Source of the DNA: an uncultured Planktomarina sp.
GTDB lineage: Bacteria > Pseudomonadota > Alphaproteobacteria > Rhodobacterales > Rhodobacteraceae
DNA length: 48,733 nt
Direction: 5' to 3'
Assembly: GCA_905182425.1 (NCBI GenBank)
Contig: CAJJBP010000022.1
Location: 1-48,733, forward strand
Part shown: piece after piece, positions 8,213-16,686 of the stretch
How positions within the stretch are numbered: position 1 is the stretch's first letter
Layout of the letters: each line of letters opens with the position of its first letter
Made by a program: the position numbers and the translations under genes
The notes under the pieces: model-generated
The model's database searches: none
The model's input: the letters and a program-made list of their open reading frames with translations, nothing else
What the model was told of the DNA's origin: nothing

Positions 8213-8543
8213 GATTACATTTGATGATTTCATGAAATTAGATATCCGTGCTGGCGTGGTTACTCATGCTGAACCATACCCTGAAGCGCGCAAACCAGCT
8301 ATAAAGGTTTGGGTGGACTTTGGTGAAGGCTTGGGTGTGAAAAAATCTTCAGCACAAATCACAGTCAATTACACACCAGAGAGTCTCATCGGAAAGACTG
8401 TTATGGCCGTGGTCAATTTCCCACCTCGCCAGATTGGGAAGTTTATGTCTGAAATTTTAGTTTTGGGCGTGCCAGATGTAGGTGGTGAGGTTGTTTTGCT
8501 GCGACCAGATTTAGATGTACCCAAAGGAGGCAGGTTATTTTGA
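8205..8543 (+). CDS. tRNA-binding protein, CsaA/YgjH family
   Basis: 112-residue protein made of a single EMAPII-like OB-fold tRNA-binding domain. Diagnostic stretches are FDDFMKLDIRAGVV near the N-terminus, KKSSAQITVNYTPESLIGK, and the C-terminal PRQIGKFMSEILVLG and VLLRPDLDVPKGGRLF. CsaA was described in Bacillus as a chaperone-like factor affecting export; the family binds tRNA. The start lies inside the end of proC and the stop overlaps the next start (TGATG), so it is part of a proC - csaA - dehydrogenase transcript. The domain is certain; the physiological role is not. Confidence 0.88.
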   Translation: MAEITFDDFMKLDIRAGVVTHAEPYPEARKPAIKVWVDFGEGLGVKKSSAQITVNYTPESLIGKTVMAVVNFPPRQIGKFMSEILVLGVPDVGGEVVLLRPDLDVPKGGRLF

Positions 8544-9490
8544 TGCGCTTACTGATTACGAGAGATCTTCCTACTGCCGTAATGCAGGCAGCGGCTAAGA
8601 ATTTTGATGTGACAGAGCGTAAGCTTCATCGACCGATGAGTTCATGTGAAGCTCGCGAGGCTCTAGTGCGGTACGACGCCATTTTGCCCACTTTAGGAGA
8701 TGATTTTTCGTCGTCTTCTTTTGAAATGCTAACGAAGCCAAAGTGTAAATTAATTGCGAATTTTGGGGTTGGGCATAACCATATTGATGTTGGGGCTGCG
8801 AGAAAGCTGTCTATTAGTGTCACCAATACACCTGGCGCCGTCACTGATGCCACGGCCGACATCGCACTAACCTTGATGCTAATGACCTGTAGGCGCGCTG
8901 GTGAGGGGGAGCGTATGGTACGATCAGGCGCCTGGAATGGTTGGCACCCGACGCAATTATTAGGCATGCATATGTCTGGAAAGACCCTTGGAATTGTCGG
9001 CATGGGGCGGATTGGACAGGCAATCGCGCAACGCGCCAGACTTGGCTTTGGAATGAAAGTCATCTTTTATAATAGATCTAAAAAAGAGATCGAAGGCTGT
9101 GAGCAGCTGGCTTCTATTAACCAAGTTATGGCTTTAAGCGATGTGATTGCTTTGGCTCTGCCAGGTGGCCCTGAAACCCATCATATTATTGACCGTGACA
9201 CCTTGGCAGCGTTACGACCGCATGCCGTTTTAGTTAACATTGCCAGAGGTGATATTCTGGATGAGGCTGCTTTGATTGAGGCGCTCGTCTCTGGCAAAAT
9301 TGCGGGTGCTGGGCTCGATGTTTATGAGTATGAACCCAAAGTTCCAGATGCCTTGAAACAATTAGAAAATGTTACACTTTTTCCGCATTTAGGCACATCT
9401 GCTTTAAGTGTGCGCGAAGATATGGGCTTTATGGCACTCAGTAATTTGACTGCCTACTTTGAAGGTAGAGAATTGCCAAATCAGGTTTAA
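8543..9490 (+). CDS. D-2-hydroxyacid dehydrogenase (glyoxylate/hydroxypyruvate reductase type)
   Basis: NAD(P)-dependent oxidoreductase of 315 residues that likely reduces a 2-oxoacid such as glyoxylate or hydroxypyruvate; the exact substrate is an inference. The nucleotide-binding GMGRIG motif is at 153-158. The catalytic triad of the family is present: Arg235 in NIARGD, Glu264 in YEYEP and His282 in FPHLGTS. An AAGGAGG site precedes both a TTG at 8540 and the ATG at 8543. I use the ATG, which overlaps the upstream stop as TGATG. If it acts on hydroxypyruvate or glyoxylate it would connect to the serine/glycine metabolism represented by the gcv operon at 28-32 kb. Confidence 0.88.
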   Translation: MRLLITRDLPTAVMQAAAKNFDVTERKLHRPMSSCEAREALVRYDAILPTLGDDFSSSSFEMLTKPKCKLIANFGVGHNHIDVGAARKLSISVTNTPGAVTDATADIALTLMLMTCRRAGEGERMVRSGAWNGWHPTQLLGMHMSGKTLGIVGMGRIGQAIAQRARLGFGMKVIFYNRSKKEIEGCEQLASINQVMALSDVIALALPGGPETHHIIDRDTLAALRPHAVLVNIARGDILDEAALIEALVSGKIAGAGLDVYEYEPKVPDALKQLENVTLFPHLGTSALSVREDMGFMALSNLTAYFEGRELPNQV

Positions 9491-9530
9491 AGTTACAAGC
9501 TTCTTGGCGACCCCAATATAAAGAATTCCA

Positions 9531-10043
9531 ATGAATATTCGCCCAGCTCTTGTATCTGACGCTCCTGTTATTAGGGCGATCTATGAGCCGTTTGTTCGCC
9601 ATACCTCAGTTTCTTTTGAAATTGATCCTCCGAGTGTAGCCGAAATGGAGCGCCGTATTCTTAAATGTTCTGAAACCCACGGATATTTTGTTGCTGAACA
9701 AGCAGGATCAGTATTTGGATTTGCTTATGCTAGTCAATATCGTATTCGAAGCTCATATCAAAGTTCTGCGGAGGTTAGTGTTTATCTGGTGCCAGAAGCG
9801 CATGGCCGGAAGCTGGGACGGGCTCTTTACGATGCCTTGATTGCACATTTAATTAAACGAGGCTTTCATACAGTGATTGGGGTTATAACGATCCCTAATC
9901 ACCTAAGTGAGAGGATGCATGAAGCGTATGGCTTTACTCATATAGGTACCTTAAAAGATGTCGGTAGGAAGTTTGGTAACTGGCATGATACCGCAATTTA
10001 CCAACTCATTATTTCGGATACCACCTCAGATGTTCATAGATAA
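9531..10043 (+). CDS. GNAT N-acetyltransferase, phosphinothricin acetyltransferase-like
   Basis: 170-residue acetyl-CoA-dependent N-acetyltransferase. The N-terminus (IRPALVSDAPVIRAIYEPFVRHTSVSFE) and the C-terminal NHLSERMHEAYGF and KFGNWHDTAIYQL match the Pat/Bar and MddA group, which acetylates phosphinothricin, methionine sulfoximine and related amino acid derivatives. The acetyl-CoA loop lies in VPEAHGRKLGRALYDAL. The true substrate cannot be deduced. No strong ribosome-binding site precedes the ATG, which is 40 bases after the dehydrogenase stop. It overlaps the following GNAT gene by 14 bases. Confidence 0.85.
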   Translation: MNIRPALVSDAPVIRAIYEPFVRHTSVSFEIDPPSVAEMERRILKCSETHGYFVAEQAGSVFGFAYASQYRIRSSYQSSAEVSVYLVPEAHGRKLGRALYDALIAHLIKRGFHTVIGVITIPNHLSERMHEAYGFTHIGTLKDVGRKFGNWHDTAIYQLIISDTTSDVHR

Positions 10044-10506
10044 ATTAACCCTGCGCTGCTTGCCCCGTAATGATCCAGCGTTGTCGGAAGTATTGGATCT
10101 TATTCGGCACTGCTTTGCATTTATGGACGGTCGTATCGACCCTCCAAGTTCAATGTACAGGTTACAGTTGACGGATTTAAATGAAAAAGCAAACGAGGGC
10201 TGGATTTTGGTAGCAGGCTATCCGGTGCAGGCATGTGTTGTTGCAACTGCGTTGCCTCATGCACTGTATTTAGGGAAAATGGCAGTTCATCCAGACCTTA
10301 GAGGTGCTGGCTTGGCGCGTGAAATGGTGCAGGCTTGTGAAGAATTGGCATTACAGAATGGGCTAGATCGTCTTGAGTTGCAGGTACGAATTGAATTAGT
10401 GGAAAATCAACAGACTTTTGAAAAGCTTGGGTTTCATCAAGCTGAGCTTAACAGTCACCCAGGGTATGATCGTATTACTGAAATAACAATGCAAAAAAAA
10501 TGTTGA
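10030..10506 (+). CDS. GNAT N-acetyltransferase, substrate unknown
   Basis: 158-residue acetyltransferase with the GNAT acetyl-CoA signature: LGKMAVHPDLRGAGLAREMVQACEE around residues 80-104, followed by a helix and a C-terminal beta strand with FEKLGF. The frame extends to 9958, but that would overlap the previous gene by 86 bases; the ATG at 10030 starts close to where GNAT domains normally begin. It overlaps the upstream acetyltransferase by 14 bases, so the two are probably translated together. No clear substrate family is recognisable, and the N-terminal 60 residues are unlike the upstream protein, so this is not a recent duplication. Confidence 0.78.
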   Translation: MFIDKLTLRCLPRNDPALSEVLDLIRHCFAFMDGRIDPPSSMYRLQLTDLNEKANEGWILVAGYPVQACVVATALPHALYLGKMAVHPDLRGAGLAREMVQACEELALQNGLDRLELQVRIELVENQQTFEKLGFHQAELNSHPGYDRITEITMQKKC

Positions 10507-10635
10507 TCTGATAGCTAGGGTTCGCTTTAAACTGGCGTGTATATTCAATCCAGATCAATTTTATAATAACTCATATGCCTCTTGGGGCTAAGGTTTTATG
10601 TACAACTCTTTTGCATTTTATGGTTAGCCATACAC

Positions 10636-11451
10636 TCACATCCATTTGTGCATTTCAATAAAATTGGAATTACCCAATTTTGTGATTATCTTACTGCGCA
10701 GTTTACGCATGCTGCCTAACCATTTCTCATAATTTGATGCCTTGAATTCCATAAAGCCTGCAACGTCAGGGTGGGGTAGGATCATAAAACGCTCCGCCTG
10801 CATGTCATCAGCCACGCGGCATGCTAAAGTTTTTGGGCTGATCACACCTGGAAAACCTTCTGCTGCGTTGGGCTCATCATACCCCAACATTGGTGTTGCA
10901 ACATACTGAGGGCAGATAACAGAGACATTAATACCTTCATCTCTGTGAGTGATAGCTAGAGCTTCGGAAAACCCAACAGAAGCGTGTTTTGTTGCAGAAT
11001 ATGCTGCATCACCAATTTGATTTAGTAATCCTGCGGCGGAGGCTACCTGGACCAAATAACCAGATTTTCGTTTTTTCATATCAGGTAATAGCGCTCGGCA
11101 GGCATAAACATGAGCCATTACATGAATATCCCAGCAGGCCTGCCAATTAGTGTTGGACGCTGAGGCTGCGTGATCTGGTTCGCCGCGACAGATACCTGCA
11201 TTTGATACAAATATGTCCACGGGTGCGATTGTATTTCGAACTTGCGTCACTATTCTTTGAATATCAGATTCTTGGGTTACATCGCAGTAGAAAGCCGTAC
11301 CATTGATTTCTCCTGCAACGACCTGTGCTTTCGCTAAGTCGATATCGGTCACTACCACATTTGCGCCGCGATGGGAAAACTCACGCGCGAGAGCGGCGCC
11401 AATTCCTTGGCCGGCACCAGTAATGATGATTGTTTTTGCCGTAAATTTCAT
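10636..11451 (-). CDS. Short-chain dehydrogenase/reductase (SDR) family oxidoreductase
   Basis: 271-residue classical SDR. The coenzyme-binding TGAGQGIG is at about 11-18; D-rich FYCDV (about 54-58) and SNAG (about 84-87) follow. The catalytic Ser lies in VQVASAAG and the YSATK motif gives the Tyr/Lys pair. A tail of about 80 residues after the core carries DDMQAERFMILPHPDV, seen in SDRs annotated only generally. It is divergent from argE with 88 bases between the starts. The substrate cannot be assigned. Confidence 0.85.
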   Translation of the reverse strand: MKFTAKTIIITGAGQGIGAALAREFSHRGANVVVTDIDLAKAQVVAGEINGTAFYCDVTQESDIQRIVTQVRNTIAPVDIFVSNAGICRGEPDHAASASNTNWQACWDIHVMAHVYACRALLPDMKKRKSGYLVQVASAAGLLNQIGDAAYSATKHASVGFSEALAITHRDEGINVSVICPQYVATPMLGYDEPNAAEGFPGVISPKTLACRVADDMQAERFMILPHPDVAGFMEFKASNYEKWLGSMRKLRSKIITKLGNSNFIEMHKWM

Positions 11452-11539
11452 GCCTAATAACCTTCAAATAAACACCCGATGATATAAGAAGCAACACGGG
11501 AATGGACTGTATGTCCAGCAGATATGTACAGGAACGAAC

Positions 11540-12694
11540 ATGACCACACAGGACTACCTAGAAAAGCTGATCGCTTTTGATACGACGAGTGCACTTTCGA
11601 ATATTGCACTGATCGATTGGGTGGAAGGTATTTTGGTCCCGTTGGGCGCGGATGTCCAAATCATTCGAAACGCAGATGGTAGTAAGGCCAATATCTTTGC
11701 AACCATTGGGCCTGCTGATCGTCCTGGTGTGATGCTGTCGGGCCATACCGATGTCGTTCCGGTGGCAGGTCAAAATTGGAGTAGACCAGCATTTGAGATG
11801 ACAAGGCTTGGCGACAATCTTTATGGACGTGGAACCACCGATATGAAGGGGTTTGTGGCCGCGATGCTAACAGCAGCGCATCAGGCCTCCAAGCAACCCT
11901 TAGATACGCCGCTTCATTTGGCCTTGTCCTATGATGAAGAAATAGGCTGCATGGGTGTTCGCTCTTTAATTGATATGCTGGCTCTTGCCCAACAGCGTCC
12001 TAAAATGTGTATCGTAGGCGAGCCTACAGGGCTTACAGTTGCTACTGGTCATAAAGGGAAATGTGCAGCACGAGCGCATTTCAATGGACTAGCTGGCCAT
12101 TCTGCTTTGGCGCCCTTTGCTATTAATGCAGTTTATATGGCAAGTGATTTTATCACTGCGTTACGTAATATTCAGGAAGAACTGCAAAATGGATCTATGC
12201 AAGATCATGGGTATGATGTGCCTTATACAACACTTCATGTTGGTCGGATTGAGGGCGGAGGTGCGCTTAATATCGTACCGCAAAACTGCTGGCTTGATTT
12301 TGAAATACGTAACATATCGCAAGATAATCCGGTTGAAATTTTGGAACGATTACAGGCTTCATGTGATGAGATCGTGACCGAAGCGCAGAAAATCGCTCCG
12401 GATGCTGCCATTGAGATTAATGTGTCTAACACATATCCGGGACTTGATACGCCTGAAACATCGCAGGTTGTGGCATTTGTGAAGTCTTTGACCGGTGCTA
12501 ATAGCACAAGGAAGGTAGCATTTGGAACGGAAGGTGGCTTGTTTGATCAAAGACTAGGCGTGCCAACTGTGGTTTGTGGACCGGGTGATATGGCGCAGGG
12601 ACACAAAGCTGACGAGTTTATCACAAGGACGCAGCTTGATCTTTGTGATGAGATGCTGGCTAATTTAGTATCACGTTTAGTCGTAGGGCTTTAA
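11540..12694 (+). CDS. argE: Acetylornithine deacetylase
   Basis: Zinc-dependent M20-family amidohydrolase of 384 residues that removes acetate from N-acetylornithine in arginine biosynthesis. Metal and catalytic residues are visible: His69 in SGHTDVVPV, Asp101 in GRGTTDMKG, Glu133/134 in YDEEIG, a later Glu in VGEPTG, and the C-terminal His in AQGHKADEF. A good AGGA site precedes the ATG. The stop overlaps the stop of the convergent Rieske gene by 4 bases. Related M20 enzymes (succinyl-diaminopimelate desuccinylase, other acyl-amino-acid deacylases) are alternatives, but the ArgE motifs, length and spacing fit best. Confidence 0.88.
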   Translation: MTTQDYLEKLIAFDTTSALSNIALIDWVEGILVPLGADVQIIRNADGSKANIFATIGPADRPGVMLSGHTDVVPVAGQNWSRPAFEMTRLGDNLYGRGTTDMKGFVAAMLTAAHQASKQPLDTPLHLALSYDEEIGCMGVRSLIDMLALAQQRPKMCIVGEPTGLTVATGHKGKCAARAHFNGLAGHSALAPFAINAVYMASDFITALRNIQEELQNGSMQDHGYDVPYTTLHVGRIEGGGALNIVPQNCWLDFEIRNISQDNPVEILERLQASCDEIVTEAQKIAPDAAIEINVSNTYPGLDTPETSQVVAFVKSLTGANSTRKVAFGTEGGLFDQRLGVPTVVCGPGDMAQGHKADEFITRTQLDLCDEMLANLVSRLVVGL

Positions 12695-13815
12695 TCAGCC
12701 GCTTTTTGGACACGCGAGTTGAGATATTGTGCAAAATCGTAGTTCGGCCGTTCGAGATGTGACAAGGGGCCGGGTGTGGCCATTGCTGAACACAAACCGC
12801 GATAGACTTTTTCAGTGCAGCCACGATCTTCGATGTTCACTTCATCCAAAAGTGTTTTAAGCTGTAAGAAATGCGCCTGCGCATCAGGGTCGTTCACATA
12901 ATCTTCACTCATGCCTCCACCAAATGAAATTTGAACTTGGCCAACACCATTGGGGTGGAGGCTGAGGTACCAAAAGTAGCCAGGGGTTAAGGTGATCATC
13001 AGACTGGGGTAGATGGCCAGCAAATAAGTCATCCGGCGACGCTCACCTTTCAAGCGTGTGTTGCTGGTATGCGCTAGCGCTATTTGCAACGTATCATCCT
13101 TCAATATCGTGTGATAATTGAATGCTGGAAGGCCTGGAGGACATATCATCTCATCAAGCTTGGATAGCCCACCAATTGTGCCTGCGTGGCACACGGGGAG
13201 GTGATAGCTTTCCATAAAATTTTCAGCCAAAACTTTCCAGTTAGTATCCCAGAGATGGGTTTCAAAGAAGGTTTCTGAGTAATTCTCCATCCCGTAGTCG
13301 CCGACCAAACCTTCGACTTCTGCCAAATCGTGAGCCACAAGATTGGCATTAGGGTTTAAGGTTACAAAAACCCAACCCAGCCATGCTTCACAACGAATTG
13401 TCGGCAGTGCTATTTCACTTTTGCAAAACGCAGAGTTTTGGTCCATCGCAGGCGCGCCGCGCAAACTTCCATCGAGGTTATAGGTCCAAGCATGGTACGG
13501 GCAGACGATTGAGCGTGCATTGCCGCGCCCTTCTTTCAACGTCGACATCCGATGACGGCAGACGTTAGACATGGCTCTTAGTTTGCCAGTGTTATCGCGT
13601 AGCACTAAAATTGGTTGTCTCGCCAATTCTAGGGTCATGAAATCTCCAGGGTTCTTTAGCGCATCTGCTCGTCCAACGCAGAACCAATCATGTGAGAAAA
13701 CCTGTGATAGCTCCGCCTCTAAAAACGCATGGTCTGTGTAAACAGCCGTTGGCATCGCATGCGCTTTTTCAAACGGTACTGACGTGTTGGCTTTCAGATC
13801 AGATATGGCATTCAT
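12691..13815 (-). CDS. Rieske non-heme iron oxygenase, alpha subunit (first copy)
   Basis: 374-residue aromatic ring-hydroxylating-type oxygenase. The Rieske [2Fe-2S] ligands are Cys86/His88 (CRHRM) and Cys105/His108 (CPYHAW). The mononuclear iron site is in NWKVLAENFMESYHLPVCH, with His205 and His210. Such proteins either dihydroxylate aromatic rings or demethylate quaternary amines; the substrate is not readable. No reductase or ferredoxin gene is nearby, so the electron donor must be encoded elsewhere. The frame continues upstream to 13908, but GGAG lies 10 bases before the ATG at 13815 and the extra 31 residues are unlike the family. It is convergent with argE (4-base overlap) and divergent from the PLP decarboxylase, with a possible LysR remnant between them. 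Confidence 0.88.
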   Translation of the reverse strand: MNAISDLKANTSVPFEKAHAMPTAVYTDHAFLEAELSQVFSHDWFCVGRADALKNPGDFMTLELARQPILVLRDNTGKLRAMSNVCRHRMSTLKEGRGNARSIVCPYHAWTYNLDGSLRGAPAMDQNSAFCKSEIALPTIRCEAWLGWVFVTLNPNANLVAHDLAEVEGLVGDYGMENYSETFFETHLWDTNWKVLAENFMESYHLPVCHAGTIGGLSKLDEMICPPGLPAFNYHTILKDDTLQIALAHTSNTRLKGERRRMTYLLAIYPSLMITLTPGYFWYLSLHPNGVGQVQISFGGGMSEDYVNDPDAQAHFLQLKTLLDEVNIEDRGCTEKVYRGLCSAMATPGPLSHLERPNYDFAQYLNSRVQKAAD

Positions 13816-14240
13816 CGATATAGCTCCGGTTGCTGCAACAGAGATGCCAAATAAATTGAAGTTTGGCAATTGCGTAGGGACTATTTTGAATTTTCTTATC
13901 ATAATCATTAGTCCAGCCTTGGCGTGTCTTAACTGCGAAGTACTATTCTGGAGGGTATGATAATATCACCTGTTATTACCCCAAATTAAGGTTTGAAACG
14001 TCAAAGCTTGAACAACGGCTATGCAAGACACGAACCGCCACGCAAGTGAGGGGCATTGAGCTTTTGAGATTACCTAAATCATTCGTATCACGCAAAGTGG
14101 CCAAAATGTTTAGCGGACTTTCCACGCAAAATGGTAGTCAAAAGCTGGGTTGCAGTATTTTTAATTTTTAGAGTGTTCCAGGTTTGATCTCAAATTTTCA
14201 TGGGTTACTGATGAGTACAAAGCATTGGTAGGAGCCTAAA
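13816..14240. other. 425-base divergent intergenic region
   Basis: Lies between the starts of the Rieske gene (minus) and the PLP decarboxylase (plus). It must hold both promoters. An AGGAG ribosome-binding site for the decarboxylase is at its right end. The centre contains a short stretch that translates like a LysR helix-turn-helix (separate entry). I see no RNA gene or strong hairpin in the rest. Confidence 0.6.
14052..14126 (+). pseudogene. Possible LysR-family helix-turn-helix remnant
   Basis: In one plus-strand frame these bases read GIELLRLPKSFVSRKVAKMF followed by SGLST. That resembles the recognition helix region of LysR regulators, where LxLPxSxVSRxVAxLE is common. There is no start codon, and the frame downstream (stop near 14173) loses any resemblance, so no intact protein is possible. 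A LysR gene next to a Rieske oxygenase gene would be a normal arrangement, which makes a decayed regulator plausible. The similarity is short and may be coincidental. Confidence 0.35.
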
Positions 14241-15632
14241 ATGCAGTGGGACGAGTTTTCAGATTGGGGCGCTAAGATATCTCAATGGGCGGCTGATTAT
14301 CATACCAACCTCAGGGATCGCCCTGTACGGGCGCAAAGTGCACCTGGTGAAGTTGCAGCGCTTATTGCGCCGGCCCCACCAGAGGGCCCACAGGATATGG
14401 GTGAAATCATGGAAGATTTTGAACGCGTTGTAATGCCTGGCATTACTCACTGGCAACATCCCCGATTTTTTGCGTATTTTCCGGCTAATGCGGCTCCCCC
14501 TTCTATGCTTGCAGAGATGCTGGTCTCAACAATTGCAGCGCAATGCATGCTTTGGCAGACCTCACCAGCAGCGACAGAAATGGAAACTGTTATGCTGGAC
14601 TGGCTTCGGCAAGCAATCGGTTTACCGAAGCATTTTTCCGGCGTAATTCAAGACTCTGCTTCATCGGCTACTTTGGCCGCGGTTCTAACAATGCGGGAAC
14701 GTGCTTTGAACTGGGAGGGCAATAAGTCTGGCCTATCGGGAGCCGCCCGCTTGCGAATTTATTGCTCATCCGAAGTACACACATCTGTTGATCGTGCTAT
14801 TTGGGTGGCCGGTATTGGACAAGATAACCTGGTACGGATCCCAATTTCGGGTGGGTTAAGAGGCTTACGACCAGAGGTCTTACGCAAATCAATTATATAC
14901 GATATTACAATGGGTTACCGTCCTGCAGGTATTATTGCGTGCACAGGTGGAACCGGTACAGGCGCTTGCGATGACATAGCTGAGGTGGTCAAAATAGCAA
15001 AAGAATTTGATCTCTACACTCATATTGACGCCGCTTGGGCTGGTGCTGCCATGATCTGTCCGGAATTTCGCACTCTTTGGGCTGGCGCAGAAGGGGTAGA
15101 TTCTATTGTGTTCAATCCCCACAAATGGCTTGGTGCGCAATTTGACTGCTCAGCGCATTTCTTGGCTGACCCTCTGAGCTTGGTAAAAACGCTGGCCATT
15201 AAACCTGAATACCTCAAGACACATGGACATAATGGACTGATTAATTACTCGGAATGGTCAGTCCCCCTCGGGCGACGTTTCAGAGCCCTGAAGTTATGGT
15301 TTTTACTTCGCTCATATGGTTTGGAAGCCCTCCGTACTCGCCTTCGCAATCATGTGGCTTGGGCTGAAGAGTTAGCCGAAAAGCTACGCGGAAATGGACG
15401 ATTTAAAATAGTTACAGAACCAACCTTGTCACTCTTTACTTTCCGCGTTGTAGGTATTGATGACCAAGCGCAAATCGATTTTGTAAACCGTGTTAATGAT
15501 GATGGCCGTATGTATATCACTCAAACTGAAGTGGATGGTGCGATTGCGATACGCTTTCAAATTGGCCAGTTCGATGTAACCAAAGCAGATATTGATTTCG
15601 CTTTTAATGTGATGTGTGAGATTGCGGGTTGA
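14241..15632 (+). CDS. PLP-dependent group II decarboxylase (aromatic-L-amino-acid decarboxylase-like)
   Basis: 463-residue member of the pyridoxal-dependent decarboxylase family that includes aromatic amino acid, tyrosine and glutamate decarboxylases. The N-terminal THWQHPRFFAYFPANAAPPSMLAEML (69-94) is typical of the aromatic branch. PLP-contacting residues are seen at His180, Asp263 in HIDAAWAG, and the Schiff-base Lys295 in FNPHKWLG. It has a good AGGAG site 6 bases before the ATG. It is divergent from the Rieske gene and upstream of aroQ by 72 bases. The actual amino acid decarboxylated is not inferable. Confidence 0.88.
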   Translation: MQWDEFSDWGAKISQWAADYHTNLRDRPVRAQSAPGEVAALIAPAPPEGPQDMGEIMEDFERVVMPGITHWQHPRFFAYFPANAAPPSMLAEMLVSTIAAQCMLWQTSPAATEMETVMLDWLRQAIGLPKHFSGVIQDSASSATLAAVLTMRERALNWEGNKSGLSGAARLRIYCSSEVHTSVDRAIWVAGIGQDNLVRIPISGGLRGLRPEVLRKSIIYDITMGYRPAGIIACTGGTGTGACDDIAEVVKIAKEFDLYTHIDAAWAGAAMICPEFRTLWAGAEGVDSIVFNPHKWLGAQFDCSAHFLADPLSLVKTLAIKPEYLKTHGHNGLINYSEWSVPLGRRFRALKLWFLLRSYGLEALRTRLRNHVAWAEELAEKLRGNGRFKIVTEPTLSLFTFRVVGIDDQAQIDFVNRVNDDGRMYITQTEVDGAIAIRFQIGQFDVTKADIDFAFNVMCEIAG

Positions 15633-15704
15633 TTTGACAAAGTACAAAAAAAGTCGCAATTGCGTTAAATCTGTGGCATTTCGATTTTAATCAAAGATGA
15701 AAGT

Positions 15705-16148
15705 ATGAGCATGGCCCCACTAATTGCAATTTTAAATGGACCGAACCTCAATCTTTTGGGGCAACGGCAACCCGAACTTTACGGCTATGACACCCTAGAA
15801 GACGTGGGTAAAGCATGCGCCGAAGTTGCAAAATCAGTTGGTCTTCGGTCTGAGCTGTTCCAGAGCAATCATGAGGGCGCATTGATCGACATGGTCCATG
15901 CAGCGCGTGAGACATCAGAGGGTATTATCATTAACCCTGCTGCTCTTACGCATACGTCTGTGGCATTGCTAGATGCTTTGCAGACTTTTGTTGGACCTGT
16001 GCTCGAAGTTCATATTTCTAATATTCATAAACGCGAAGATTTTCGGCATAAAAGTTATGTTTCCTTACGTGCTGATGGGGTAATCGCAGGATTCGGCGTA
16101 CAAGGGTATGCCTTGGCAATGCAACGCATGAGCATTTTGCTTTCCTAA
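15705..16148 (+). CDS. aroQ: Type II 3-dehydroquinate dehydratase
   Basis: Third step of the shikimate pathway, dehydrating 3-dehydroquinate to 3-dehydroshikimate. The 147 residues are the usual size of the dodecameric type II enzyme. Motifs are [19 protein letters not shown] (9-27) with the catalytic Tyr, [27 protein letters not shown], and [17 protein letters not shown] with the catalytic His. An alternative ATG two codons in (MAPLI) is possible. A 10-base palindrome, CGCAATTGCG, lies at 15655-15664 in its leader. Type II enzymes can be biosynthetic or part of quinate catabolism; nothing else of quinate catabolism is nearby. Confidence 0.95.
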   Translation: MSMAPLIAILNGPNLNLLGQRQPELYGYDTLEDVGKACAEVAKSVGLRSELFQSNHEGALIDMVHAARETSEGIIINPAALTHTSVALLDALQTFVGPVLEVHISNIHKREDFRHKSYVSLRADGVIAGFGVQGYALAMQRMSILLS

Positions 16149-16232
16149 TTTAACGTACCTAATTTTAGATGTTTCGTATTTTAGGGGTCTAATCGAGGCC
16201 GGTAAATTATTATTGCGTCAGGCGTGATAGCC

Positions 16233-16530
16233 TTAACATTGCAGACGATCTAAGCCACCCAGCAGTATTTGGGTAGCCATTTTCGCATATTCATCTCGGT
16301 TGATGCACGCCTGGGTTGATACCAAAGTGAAAACCAATTGAGCAGTCCAAGCAACAACATAGTCACTGGTATTTGATGATGGGGGTCCTTGGCAAAATAA
16401 GCAGGGGCTAAGTGCTCTAAAGTTGCCGCGAATAGTTTGATAATCTGCCTTTGAATGTTCGTCAGTTCCTGAAGTTGCTCTGGAGACAAAGCGTTTGGAG
16501 TTTGTAGTTGGAGCTTATGCTCAAGCTGGA
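16233..16530 (-). pseudogene. 3' remnant of a TetR/AcrR-family regulator gene, frameshifted
   Basis: The minus frame reads EQLQELTNIQRQIIKLFAAT and ends PVTMLLLGLLNWFSLWYQPR, which matches the C-terminal ligand-binding domain of TetR regulators found near phenylacetate and acyl-CoA catabolic genes. Near 16303-16315 the similarity switches frame: the expected ending INRDEYAKMATQILLGGLDR is in the neighbouring frame and stops at 16233. The helix-turn-helix half is missing entirely and is replaced upstream by the 5' end of paaK. So the gene has lost its N-terminal half by deletion and its end by a one-base shift. The open frame 16250-16570 should not be annotated as an intact protein. Confidence 0.75.
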
Positions 16531-16676
16531 TCAAAGCTGGTTTTGTAATGGGCCACGTTATTATACGCATGACTTAGTGACCATCGCATTCGTTCCAACT
16601 GCAGGGCTTGAATTTCATCAAGACTTGCCGTCTTGATGGCCTCTAAATCACCAGGCTTGGGTGATAAATTTTTCAT
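16521..16676 (-). pseudogene. paaK: 5' stub of phenylacetate-CoA ligase gene
   Basis: A 51-codon frame begins MKNLSPKPGDLEAIKTASLD, continues IQALQLERMRWSLSHAYNNV and ends HYKTSFDPA before TGA. This is the N-terminus of phenylacetate-CoA ligase (normally about 430-440 residues), including the LQLERxxWxLxHAYxNVxHY pattern. It keeps a ribosome-binding site (AAGGAT) and starts 10 bases after the thiolase stop, as expected of a former operon partner. The remaining 85-90% of the gene is gone; its end runs directly into a TetR 3' fragment in another frame. A functional microprotein cannot be excluded but the simplest reading is a deletion scar. Confidence 0.8.
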
Positions 16677-16686
16677 GGTTTTATCC

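Noticed and set aside
8626-9063. 145-codon open frame antisense to the 2-hydroxyacid dehydrogenase
   Set aside because: Shadow of a gene with intact catalytic motifs; no family resemblance and no ribosome-binding site.
9531-10506. The two adjacent GNAT genes considered as a tandem duplication or a split two-domain protein
   Set aside because: Sequences outside the acetyl-CoA loop are dissimilar, and each has its own start and a complete domain.
16250-16570. Open frame of 106 codons on the minus strand that could be annotated as an intact small protein
   Set aside because: Its start codon falls inside the paaK stub in another frame, its middle matches a TetR C-terminal domain, and the true TetR ending lies in a different frame. 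It is a fragment, not a gene.
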